The position numbers and the translations under genes are program-made. Shown here piece by piece: positions 1-5,998 of a stretch of DNA of 9,234 nucleotides. The stretch covers positions 1 to 9,234 of the forward strand of contig JAOUIM010000117.1 of assembly GCA_029884035.1 (NCBI GenBank), given 5' to 3'. The notes beneath the pieces were generated by a model that was not told where the DNA came from, searched no databases, and saw only the letters and a list, made by a program, of their open reading frames with translations. Position 1 is the stretch's first letter, and the number at the start of each line of letters is the position of its first letter. The DNA comes from Aquincola sp. (GTDB lineage Bacteria; Pseudomonadota; Gammaproteobacteria; Burkholderiales; Burkholderiaceae_C).

Positions 1-116
1 AGGCGGTAGATCGTCGAGCGACCGAGGCCGGTGGCGATCAGCACGGTTGGCAGTCGGGCGAACACGCGCGGCGGCGCGCTGCTGAACGGCGACGGGGGAG
101 CGATGGTGGATTTCAT
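1..116 (-). CDS. AlpA-family regulator, N-terminal part (gene continues past the left edge)
   Basis: An open frame on the minus strand starts at the ATG at 116-114 and stays open for 38 codons to the window edge. Residues 18-38 (VFARLPTVLIATGLGRSTIY, then R) match the start of AlpA-type regulators: a hydrophobic 'RLP.VL' strand, then a 'TGL.RSTIY' recognition helix of a MerR-like winged helix. Family members are about 60-90 residues long and act in prophages and integrative islands as regulators or excisionase-like factors, often controlling the integrase. The first 17 residues are rich in Pro and Ser and look like a variable tail. No good Shine-Dalgarno sequence precedes the ATG, so a start nearer the RLP segment is possible. 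It lies on the same strand as the integrase and the toxin-antitoxin pair, which fits an island control gene. The recognition helix is clear, but most of the protein is unseen. Confidence 0.75.
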   Translation of the reverse strand, partial: MKSTIAPPSPFSSAPPRVFARLPTVLIATGLGRSTIYR

Positions 117-412
117 GGGCAGAGTCAGATCGGGTGTCCTGCGGCTACCCACTCTATTTGCTGTTGTGGCCCATTCGCGTGCTGATTCAGGTCGAAAAAC
201 CATCGCTGGTTTGGCTCGCAAATTGCTTTGCAGTCGAGGCTTCTTGGCGCTGGAGGACGGCCGCGCCGCTCGTGACATGCTGGATTCAGGCTGAAATCTT
301 GCGCGCGACATGTTCTTTCGTACGCCGGGTCTGTAGTGGCCAGCGATGACGCTCGATCGGCACGCGCACAGCGTCGTCTGATGGGGGCGCGACGTGAGCC
401 GCAGATCGTGCT
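117..412. other. Spacer without a convincing gene
   Basis: This 296-base stretch separates the toxin stop codon from the AlpA start. Two plus-strand open frames cross it (31-294 and 134-349), but neither resembles a known family, and the first also runs through the AlpA coding region. Parts of it, roughly 140-240 and 285-320, are visibly richer in A and T than the neighbouring genes. An imperfect direct repeat is present: TGCTGATTCAGGTCGAAA at 180-197 and a close variant at 278-296. I see no strong terminator after the toxin gene and no clear sigma70 promoter for alpA. It may hold the alpA promoter and regulator sites, but that is inference. Confidence 0.5.
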
Positions 413-901
413 TTAGTGGCGCAGCCCGAGCATCATGGTCAGTTCTTGCGTCGGCGACTCGACGAAGCCATGTCTTGCATAGAACGCCTTGGCGTCAGCG
501 TCGATCGCATGACATAACAGGGCGCAGGCACCGATCAGATCCGCTGCCTGGAGCGAGCGCAGCACGGCATCCTTGAGCAGCCCGCCGCCGACACCGCGCC
601 CCAACCACGCGTCATCCACCGCCAGTCGGCCGAGCACGACCACCGGCAGCGGATTGGGCATGTTGCGCCGCAAGCGCGAGGGCGCCAACTGGACGTCCAG
701 CGAGCCGGCGGCCAGGGCGTAGTAGCCCACCACGCGAAGCTCTTCGGCGCAGACGACGTAGGTGCGCGTGGCGCCGCTCGATGCGTTCGCCAGCGCGCGT
801 CGCCGCAGCCAGTCGTTGAGCGACTCGTGCCGGCACTGGAACAACGCGGTGTTGTGCTCGGCCGTGATCGGAACCGGCGGCCCGAGCGCGGCGAGCTTCA
901 C
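413..901 (-). CDS. GNAT-family acetyltransferase toxin of a DUF1778/GNAT (TacAT/AtaRT-like) module
   Basis: The protein has about 162 residues and matches the GNAT toxins paired with DUF1778 antitoxins. These toxins acetylate the amino group of aminoacyl-tRNAs and stop translation. Visible marks are 'LF.C....LNDWLRRRALAN' near residues 20-40, 'RTYVV' and 'VVGYYALAAGSL' at 46-68, the acetyl-CoA loop 'GRGVGGGLLKDAV' at 101-113 and 'FYARHGFVESP' at 140-150. Tyr141 corresponds to the catalytic tyrosine of TacT. I chose the GTG at 901-899 because it overlaps the antitoxin TGA as GTGA. A TTG three codons upstream, at 910, is also open. The length is normal and no key residue is missing, so the toxin is probably active. 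Which tRNA it acetylates cannot be read from the sequence. It is the distal gene of the coupled integrase-antitoxin-toxin unit. Confidence 0.9.
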   Translation of the reverse strand: MKLAALGPPVPITAEHNTALFQCRHESLNDWLRRRALANASSGATRTYVVCAEELRVVGYYALAAGSLDVQLAPSRLRRNMPNPLPVVVLGRLAVDDAWLGRGVGGGLLKDAVLRSLQAADLIGACALLCHAIDADAKAFYARHGFVESPTQELTMMLGLRH

Positions 902-1170
902 TTCTCCCAAGGCGAACGCTTGGCCAGCAGCCGTTGCAGCGCGACGTTCTTGCCCAGCGGTGCATCCATCAGAGCGACGAAGGCCTTGTACTGTTTGGGC
1001 GTCACGGTGAAGAGCGTCTGGTCGAGCAATACCTGCTGCGCCTTCTCGCGCGACGCTTCGAGCATGAACTCCGTGCGGCTCTTGCCCTGCAACTGGGCTG
1101 CGCGGTCAATCAGCTCTCGCTGCGAGGCCGGTGTGCGCAGGTTGATGACGGTGGAGGCGGGCGAGTTCAT
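898..1170 (-). CDS. DUF1778 ribbon-helix-helix antitoxin (TacA/AtaR-like)
   Basis: The 90-residue protein has an N-terminal ribbon-helix-helix domain: a short strand 'TVINLRTPASQ' at 7-17, then helices through about residue 48 including 'GKSRTEFMLEASREKAQQVL'. A C-terminal tail follows ('TLFTVTPKQYKAFVALMDAP', 52-71, then a basic end) that in this family wraps around the GNAT toxin. DUF1778 antitoxins dimerise, bind an operator near their own promoter and, with toxin, autoregulate by conditional cooperativity. Length and order (antitoxin first, toxin second) are typical. The start ATG at 1170-1168 overlaps the integrase stop as ATGA. Any operator would therefore have to lie inside the integrase 3' end, unless the pair is read only from the integrase transcript. 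A weak GTGAG sequence sits just before the start. Confidence 0.92.
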   Translation of the reverse strand: MNSPASTVINLRTPASQRELIDRAAQLQGKSRTEFMLEASREKAQQVLLDQTLFTVTPKQYKAFVALMDAPLGKNVALQRLLAKRSPWEK

Positions 1171-2663
1171 GCGCTCACTTTAGCAGATGTGTGGACGTTG
1201 TGCATACGCCCCACGGTGCGCTTGGGCGCGACGGGTGGCAGTGCGGCACGCGGCGACGCAAGCGCCTTCAGGCGTGACCCGAGCGCATCGAAGGCTTTGG
1301 CCTGGGCAGCGCTGCGGCGATCGCGAATGTAGGTGCGCCGCACGCGACTCTCGATCATGTGATTGAGGCACTCGTCGATCACGTCGCCGCTGATGCCGAG
1401 GCTGGCCATCAAGGTCGCTGTGGTGCGCCGCAGGTCGTGCGCCGTCCAGCGGCCTCCAGGCAAGACAAGTGCTGACGTCGCCTTCGTGCGCCCCCGGAGC
1501 CGTCGCGTCGGCTCGCGCTGCCGGTCACTCAACTGCTTGCCCAAGGACTTCACATTGACGGGGCCGCTGGCTGCCAGGTTCGGAAAGACCCAGGCCACCG
1601 ACCGATCCGGGCCATCCGGCTCGGACTCGCGCAGGGCGAACAGTTGCCGGAACTGCTCCAACGCAAAGGCGCTGAGGCGGACGGTGTGGTCTCTCTGGTT
1701 CTTCGTTTCCGGCAGGTGCCACGTCCGACGCTCGAGATCGACGATACCGAGCTTCACTTCGCAGGCGTTGGCGGTGGATTGAAGCTGCGCACGCGGCTGC
1801 GGTGAGTCCGCCCAGGTCGCGCCCAGCAGTTCGCCGACCCGCACTCCGGTCGAGAGGATCAACCACACGCCACAGACGAATCGACTCTGCAGGCCCGAGC
1901 CGGGCAGAACCTTGGCCAGCATGCGCACTTCATCGACCGACAGCACGCGCGCCCGCTCCGTAGGTGTGCCACCAACGTCGCGCTTGGTGATGGTGTCGAG
2001 CGGGTTGCGCTGAATGAGGTCGCGAGCGAGCGCGAAGCGGAACATCTGCTTCAGGTCGGTGAGCAGCACATTCGCTGTCCTGAGCTTGCCTTCGGCCTTC
2101 ACCGCGTCCAGCAGCGCGAGTAGATCGCCACGCCGAACATCCTCGACGGCCACGTCGCCCAGTCGGGGAAAGATGCGGCGCTGGAACTGGGCCAGGGTGT
2201 ACGCCCCGGCATCCTTGCGCCCCAAACGTCGGCCATCGGCAGCGATGCGCGGCGCGAGTTCGATCGCAGCCCAACGATCGAACAGCTTGCGAATCGTGAC
2301 CCGGCGTTCCGACGCGAGGCGTGCCTCGTTCATGGCCTCATGCTCGGCTTCGATGCGCCTGCGGCGTTCGGCGCGCGGGTCGATGCCGGCCGAGCGCGTC
2401 GACCACAGCCGCCGCGCTTCAGCACGCGCGTCAGCGAGGGACTTGTGCGGATAGATGCCCAGCGGGTCGTCGGGAAAGAGACGGTGCCACTGCTGCGCGC
2501 CGCTGGCCGGGTCGCTCAGGCGCAGCACCCAGTGCAGCGCCGAGCCGCGCTTGCGCAAGTACAGCCCGCCGCCGTCATGCAGCGGTGCCGTGGCCGTCAC
2601 GTCGTCGGCATACCTCTTCAAGGCGAGGGCGGTCAGGCGCTGAGTCTTGGCAGTTCGTCCCAT
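1167..2663 (-). CDS. P4-type tyrosine recombinase (island integrase)
   Basis: The 498-residue protein carries out site-specific integration and excision. It has an N-terminal arm-binding DUF4102 domain ('DGGGLYLRKRG', 30-40, to about 100), a SAM-like core-binding domain (about 120-220) and a C-terminal catalytic domain. The active-site set is complete: Arg275 in 'STGVRVGELLG', Lys321 in 'PETKNQRDH', His409 and Arg412 in 'TAHDLRRT', His435 in 'LNHM' and the nucleophile Tyr445 in 'RRTYIRD'. The segment between Arg275 and Lys321 is longer than usual, with an apparent insertion at about 287-305, and a basic insertion lies at 376-400. The start is the ATG at 2663. A TTG at 2678 lies closer to a GGGAGG sequence and could be the true start. 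The frame stays open up to the tRNA fragment, but that extension is not plausible protein. The gene faces away from its attachment site, and its stop overlaps the antitoxin start. Confidence 0.93.
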   Translation of the reverse strand: MGRTAKTQRLTALALKRYADDVTATAPLHDGGGLYLRKRGSALHWVLRLSDPASGAQQWHRLFPDDPLGIYPHKSLADARAEARRLWSTRSAGIDPRAERRRRIEAEHEAMNEARLASERRVTIRKLFDRWAAIELAPRIAADGRRLGRKDAGAYTLAQFQRRIFPRLGDVAVEDVRRGDLLALLDAVKAEGKLRTANVLLTDLKQMFRFALARDLIQRNPLDTITKRDVGGTPTERARVLSVDEVRMLAKVLPGSGLQSRFVCGVWLILSTGVRVGELLGATWADSPQPRAQLQSTANACEVKLGIVDLERRTWHLPETKNQRDHTVRLSAFALEQFRQLFALRESEPDGPDRSVAWVFPNLAASGPVNVKSLGKQLSDRQREPTRRLRGRTKATSALVLPGGRWTAHDLRRTTATLMASLGISGDVIDECLNHMIESRVRRTYIRDRRSAAQAKAFDALGSRLKALASPRAALPPVAPKRTVGRMHNVHTSAKVSA

Positions 2664-2695
2664 GCAGAGCCGGCGCAAGCGCCTCCCGGGAGAGT

Positions 2696-2721
2696 TTGGC
2701 AACAGAATTGGCAACAGAATT
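2696..2721. repeat. Tandem 12-base direct repeat upstream of the integrase (candidate arm site)
   Basis: The unit TTGGCAACAGAA occurs twice head to tail at 2696-2707 and 2708-2719, followed by TT. It lies between the integrase start and the tRNA fragment. Short direct repeats here are typical of arm-type integrase sites in the attachment region of P4-like islands. They could equally be operator sites for the integrase promoter. A ten-base palindrome, CTCCCGGGAG, follows at 2683-2692 on the integrase side. The repeat is seen directly; the role is inferred. Confidence 0.5.
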
Positions 2722-2806
2722 CTGCGCGCTTGGGCGAGCTTTTGCGAGACGCAAAAAGACACGAAAGTGCTGCAAGTTGTTGATTTACATGGATTCTGCT
2801 GGACCG

Positions 2807-2823
2807 CCTGGGACGCCCTGGGA
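2807..2823. repeat. CCTGGGA direct repeat, ten-base period
   Basis: CCTGGGA occurs at 2807-2813 and again at 2817-2823, one helical turn apart, about 20 bases from the tRNA fragment on the island side. It may be a second class of recombinase or accessory-protein site in the attachment region. It is short and could be chance. The rest of 2664-2843 holds no gene that I can support. Confidence 0.3.
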
Positions 2824-2843
2824 TGGTGTGAAACCCTGTTTTT

Positions 2844-2893
2844 CTTGCATGGGGTGCAAGGGGTCGCGAGTTCGAATCCCGCCACCCCGACCA
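2844..2893 (+). other. 3' half of tRNA-Pro(GGG): attachment site at the island end
   Basis: The segment folds as the 3' half of a tRNA. The anticodon arm has a perfect five-pair stem, CTTGC (2844-2848) with GCAAG (2856-2860), and a seven-base loop with anticodon GGG at 2851-2853. A five-base variable loop (2861-2865) and a T arm with loop TTCGAAT (2871-2877) follow, then the 3' acceptor strand CACCCCG (2883-2889), discriminator A and encoded CCA (2891-2893). A proline tRNA would begin CGGGGTG to pair with this acceptor strand, but no such strand or D arm lies upstream. The gene is therefore cut at or just before the anticodon arm. This is what remains at the far end of an element integrated in a tRNA gene, with the intact copy expected at the other end, outside the window. 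One T-stem pair is A-C instead of Watson-Crick. Confidence 0.85.
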
Positions 2894-2908
2894 TTTCTTT
2901 GTATATGC

Positions 2909-2938
2909 AGGGCCCGTTGCCGCAAGGTCACGGGCCCT
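2909..2938 (+). terminator. Probable intrinsic terminator of the original tRNA gene
   Basis: AGGGCCCGT (2909-2917) pairs perfectly with ACGGGCCCT (2930-2938), giving a nine-pair stem around a twelve-base loop, followed by TTGTCTT. It lies 15 bases after the tRNA CCA and fits a terminator of the tRNA transcript. It also sits directly after the kinase stop codon on the other strand, so it may block convergent reading. The minus-direction tail lacks a run of T. Confidence 0.6.
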
Positions 2939-2943
2939 TGTCT

Positions 2944-5181
2944 TCACGAGTCGCCGACGCGCACGAACTCGGGCACGGCGACTCTGCAGACGATGCCGTG
3001 CTCGCCGTTCTCGGCCCATACGACGCTGCCGCCGAGCTGCTTCACACGCTTGCGTACCCCTCCCAGCCCGAGCCCGTGTGCCCAAGCTTCGGGCCGGCGT
3101 CCGACACCGTTGTCGGCCACTGTCAGATCCAGGGCGCCGCGCTGGAGGCTGGCGTCGATCTCGACGCGCGAGGCCCGCGCATGTGCCAGCGAGTTGCTCA
3201 CGAGTTCGCGCAGCACCCGCGTCAGCGCCGACCATTGCACCACGGTCAACTCGAAGTCGCGGTCATAGGTGAAGGACCAACGCAGTTCGCAGTCGGCTGC
3301 GGCCAGTCGCTGTCCGATATCGCTCTTCCACTCCGCCACGGCGTGCGACAGCGGGTGGGTCGGCGCTGCGAGACCCCGCGTCAGTGTCTTGAGGTCCTTC
3401 AGGGTGTGGCGGACATAGTCCTCCATTTCGGGCGTGGGCGCCTTGTACATCAGCGTGAGCAGGCGCGCGCCGATGTCGTCGTGCAGATCCTGGGCAATGC
3501 GGACACGCTCCTCGCTGCGCGCCCGTTCGACCGCCTGGTCGAAGGCGACCGCGCGTGTCACGAGATCGACGACGCGGTCAGCCAGACGCGCGTCGTCTTC
3601 GATGAAGAGTCGGCGGCCTCGATCGGCGAACCCCAGCACGATGGCATCCTGCGCGACTGGCGTCGAACCCAGCGGCGGGATCGGAACGACCAGGCTGGCG
3701 CCTTCGCTGACGACGCGGCTTTGCCGGACCACGCGCGCCACCGGCTGCGCATCGAGCGGATCGAACAGGTCGCGCAGCAGTGCTGTCCACTGTTCGAGCA
3801 CGTCCCCCGGGTGCAATTGCACCTCGCGTGCCATGCGGTACACGCGCTCGAACAAGCGTTCGGTGGTCAGTCGCTGCTGCGACACGAATTGCGAGACCAG
3901 CCACTGACGCGCACCAGCGTACAGCGCCAGCGCGATGAACAGCGCGAGTGTCATGGACGCGAAGTTGCCGAGCGAGAAGATGGCCACGAACAGCAAGTCC
4001 AGCGCAGTGGCCACGGTGCTCACGCCTGCGAGCAAGGAGAACTCTCGCATCAACTGCTGGGTGCGAGACAGGAAGGGCAGCATCAGCAGCATGGCGACCA
4101 GCGCGATCAACCATACGGTCGAGCCGATGAACGCGGCCTGCGCGTGCAGGCGCACATCGAGCGCCGCGATCATCGCGGTGAGGAGAACGAGCGTGACAAT
4201 CATCGCGCCGCACAGGCGAGCCAGCTGGTGCGCCAGTGGGTGCGGCGGCTCGCGCCGAATCCACGACAGCTGGACGATCGTGAGGACCGCGCCACCGATC
4301 GCGAGGCCTTGCGTCCACCACCAGCCGTGCCCGAGTCGGCCCGCGCCCAGAAGCGCCGTCAAACCCAATGCCAATAGCCAGCCCGACAATGCACGCAAGT
4401 CGCCTTGCGGCAGCCGCCGCGGGTGCATGTTCGTGACATGCACCAGTGCCGCAGCGGTGGCGAGGTCGAACAGCGTCCTTAGGATCTGCTCCCAGTGCAT
4501 CAGCCCGGGCGGCCAGCCCGGCGTTGGTGTGGACAGCACCGCCACGAACATCAGGTTGCCGATCTGGGCGAAAGCCATCAACGCATACAGGACGTTGCGC
4601 GGCTCGGGCCGCGTCAGCACCACCACCATCGTGACGAGGTAGAGCAGCAGCGCAAGGCTCGCCAAGAGCCAGAACGTCCAGCCCAGCCCGGCCGCACCTC
4701 GCGGCCTGACCGCGATCTCGCGCATCACGCCGCGGCCATCGGTCAGGCGCACGGGCCCGGCGGCAAGCGCAGCGCCGAGCACGTCGTGCTGGCGCGCGAG
4801 GTCGATCCGATCCGCGTCGCCTGCCAGCCAGCGTGCCGACCGCTGCAGCAGCAAGGCATCGATGTGGTGGGCCCGGCCCTCACGGTCGACCAGCCCCGAT
4901 GCGTCGATCGGTGGCGCGGTGGGGCCACTGACCTGCAGCGTGCCATTGGTGCCTAGGGACAGCGTCGCGTCGAGCGCCGGCCACGCCGTCACGACCCGAA
5001 GCAGCGCGAACATTGCTACGCAACCGACAAGGGCAGCCAGCACCAGCGCTCGCAGGCGCCAACCGATCCACCGCGCCGAAGGCGACCGGATGCGCAAGCG
5101 TCTGTCCCAGGCCGCATCGTCGACGTGCGCGTCGCTGCCCGCAGGCTGCGGGCCGGGGATTCTCGTCGGCAGGGAAGACAT
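2944..5181 (-). CDS. Multi-pass membrane sensor histidine kinase, HisKA_3 (NarL/NarX) family
   Basis: The 745-residue kinase should autophosphorylate and pass phosphate to the response regulator encoded just upstream. A first membrane helix (about 41-64) is followed by an extracytoplasmic segment of about 100 residues (66-165). Some eight or nine hydrophobic helices then fill about 167-425. A linker that may be GAF-like (about 435-545) precedes a HisKA_3 domain with phosphoacceptor His567 in 'AQDLHDDIGARLL'. The HATPase_c domain shows the N box 'RELVSNSLAHARAS' (Glu659, Asn663), the G1 box 'VADNGVG' (688-694) and the G2 box 'GLGLGGVRKR' (703-712). All catalytic motifs are intact. The sensor half recalls 7TM-type receptors, but I do not recognise a named input family, so the ligand is unknown. 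No good Shine-Dalgarno precedes the ATG at 5181. It starts 38 bases after the regulator stop. Confidence 0.93.
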   Translation of the reverse strand: MSSLPTRIPGPQPAGSDAHVDDAAWDRRLRIRSPSARWIGWRLRALVLAALVGCVAMFALLRVVTAWPALDATLSLGTNGTLQVSGPTAPPIDASGLVDREGRAHHIDALLLQRSARWLAGDADRIDLARQHDVLGAALAAGPVRLTDGRGVMREIAVRPRGAAGLGWTFWLLASLALLLYLVTMVVVLTRPEPRNVLYALMAFAQIGNLMFVAVLSTPTPGWPPGLMHWEQILRTLFDLATAAALVHVTNMHPRRLPQGDLRALSGWLLALGLTALLGAGRLGHGWWWTQGLAIGGAVLTIVQLSWIRREPPHPLAHQLARLCGAMIVTLVLLTAMIAALDVRLHAQAAFIGSTVWLIALVAMLLMLPFLSRTQQLMREFSLLAGVSTVATALDLLFVAIFSLGNFASMTLALFIALALYAGARQWLVSQFVSQQRLTTERLFERVYRMAREVQLHPGDVLEQWTALLRDLFDPLDAQPVARVVRQSRVVSEGASLVVPIPPLGSTPVAQDAIVLGFADRGRRLFIEDDARLADRVVDLVTRAVAFDQAVERARSEERVRIAQDLHDDIGARLLTLMYKAPTPEMEDYVRHTLKDLKTLTRGLAAPTHPLSHAVAEWKSDIGQRLAAADCELRWSFTYDRDFELTVVQWSALTRVLRELVSNSLAHARASRVEIDASLQRGALDLTVADNGVGRRPEAWAHGLGLGGVRKRVKQLGGSVVWAENGEHGIVCRVAVPEFVRVGDS

Positions 5182-5219
5182 GCGCGGCCGACCTGGGCCT
5201 CAGCAGCGGCGACCCGGGA

Positions 5220-5957
5220 TCAGACCAGGCCCTGTTTGCTCGCAAGCACCGCTGCTTCGGCGCGGCTGGAGACGTTGAGCTTCTTGTAGATCGACTTGAT
5301 ATGGTCGTTCACGGTGAACCACTTGATGCCCATCAGGTTGGCGATCTCCTTGATCGTGAAGCCCTTGCTCAGATAGGTCAGCACCTCGCTCTCGCGCGGA
5401 GTCAGGCGTTCGTGGTCCAGTGGCTTGTCGACCAAAGGCACGGGTTTGCTGGAGGTGAAGGCCGAGCTCGAGAGTCCGGCGTCCGCTGCGGCCGGCTCCG
5501 CATCGGCGCCGGTACGGAAATGCGTCAGCAGGCGGCGCGCGATTGCCGGAGACAACGGAGGCTGGCCGCGCACGATCTTCTGCAACTCCTCGACCAGCAC
5601 CTCGAATCGGTCTTCCTTGAGCAGGTAGCCATCGGCGCCGCGCTGCAGCGCGGGGAACAGGTGGTCGTCGTCGGAGTACAGCGTGGTGACGATCTTGGTG
5701 GCGGGGTAGTGCGTGAGTTCCGCCAGCAGATCCATGCCATTGCCGTCGGGCAGCTCGAGGTCGACCAGGATCAGCTTGAAAGGGTCAGCGCCATGCATGC
5801 CGCTCGAGCCCCCCGCCAGTGCAATCAGGTTGCGCGCGGCCTCGAGGTCACCGGCCTCGGTGATCGTGATCACGTCGCTGAAGCTCTCGCGCACGACCCG
5901 GCTCAAGAAGGCACGTGCCACCGGGTTGTCTTCGAGGATCAGGACCTTGACCGCCAT
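5220..5957 (-). CDS. NarL/FixJ-family response regulator with LuxR-type HTH
   Basis: The 245-residue protein is a DNA-binding transcription regulator. The receiver domain (1-130) has the acidic pair Glu9-Asp10 in 'VLILEDNP', phosphoacceptor Asp66 in 'LILVDLELPDGNG', the Thr91-Thr92 switch region and Lys114 in 'GYLLKED'. The C-terminal LuxR-type helix-turn-helix (about 184-240) has 'LTPRESEVLTYLSKGFTIKE', 'TVNDHIKSIYKKLNVSSRAE' and the expected spacing. Two parts are unusual: a Gly-rich insertion near 48-59 ahead of the Asp66 strand, and a long Ala/Ser/Pro linker (about 148-180) before the DNA-binding domain. The ATG at 5957 is preceded by AGGGAG at a good distance and begins the receiver fold directly, so longer upstream frames are rejected. 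It comes before its kinase in the same transcript direction. Target genes cannot be told. Confidence 0.94.
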   Translation of the reverse strand: MAVKVLILEDNPVARAFLSRVVRESFSDVITITEAGDLEAARNLIALAGGSSGMHGADPFKLILVDLELPDGNGMDLLAELTHYPATKIVTTLYSDDDHLFPALQRGADGYLLKEDRFEVLVEELQKIVRGQPPLSPAIARRLLTHFRTGADAEPAAADAGLSSSAFTSSKPVPLVDKPLDHERLTPRESEVLTYLSKGFTIKEIANLMGIKWFTVNDHIKSIYKKLNVSSRAEAAVLASKQGLV

Positions 5958-5965
5958 GGGCTCTT

Positions 5966-5971
5966 CTCCCT
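5966..5971 (-). promoter_or_regulatory. Ribosome binding site of the response regulator
   Basis: AGGGAG on the minus strand ends eight bases before the ATG at 5957. It decides this start over the longer open frame that begins at 6287 inside the oxidoreductase gene. Confidence 0.6.
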
Positions 5972-5998
5972 GTGCGCCGATCTTAGTGCAAGGGCCCC

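Noticed and set aside
31..349. Two small plus-strand frames (31-294 and 134-349)
   Set aside because: No recognisable family and no good ribosome site. The first overlaps the AlpA coding region on the other strand.
2818..2893. A complete tRNA gene at this position
   Set aside because: No D arm and no CGGGGTG acceptor strand lie upstream of the anticodon arm, so the 5' half is missing.
2664..2894. A 77-residue N-terminal extension of the integrase reading through the tRNA fragment
   Set aside because: The extension is the reverse complement of the tRNA remnant and attachment region. The arm-binding domain begins after the ATG at 2663, so the extra part is not plausible protein.
2633..4377. 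Long open frames crossing the integrase-kinase junction on either strand (2633-3235 minus and 2647-4377 plus)
   Set aside because: They are shadows of the integrase, tRNA remnant and kinase in a high-GC genome. Their translations show no domain and are low-complexity Arg/Ala/Gln/His-rich sequence.
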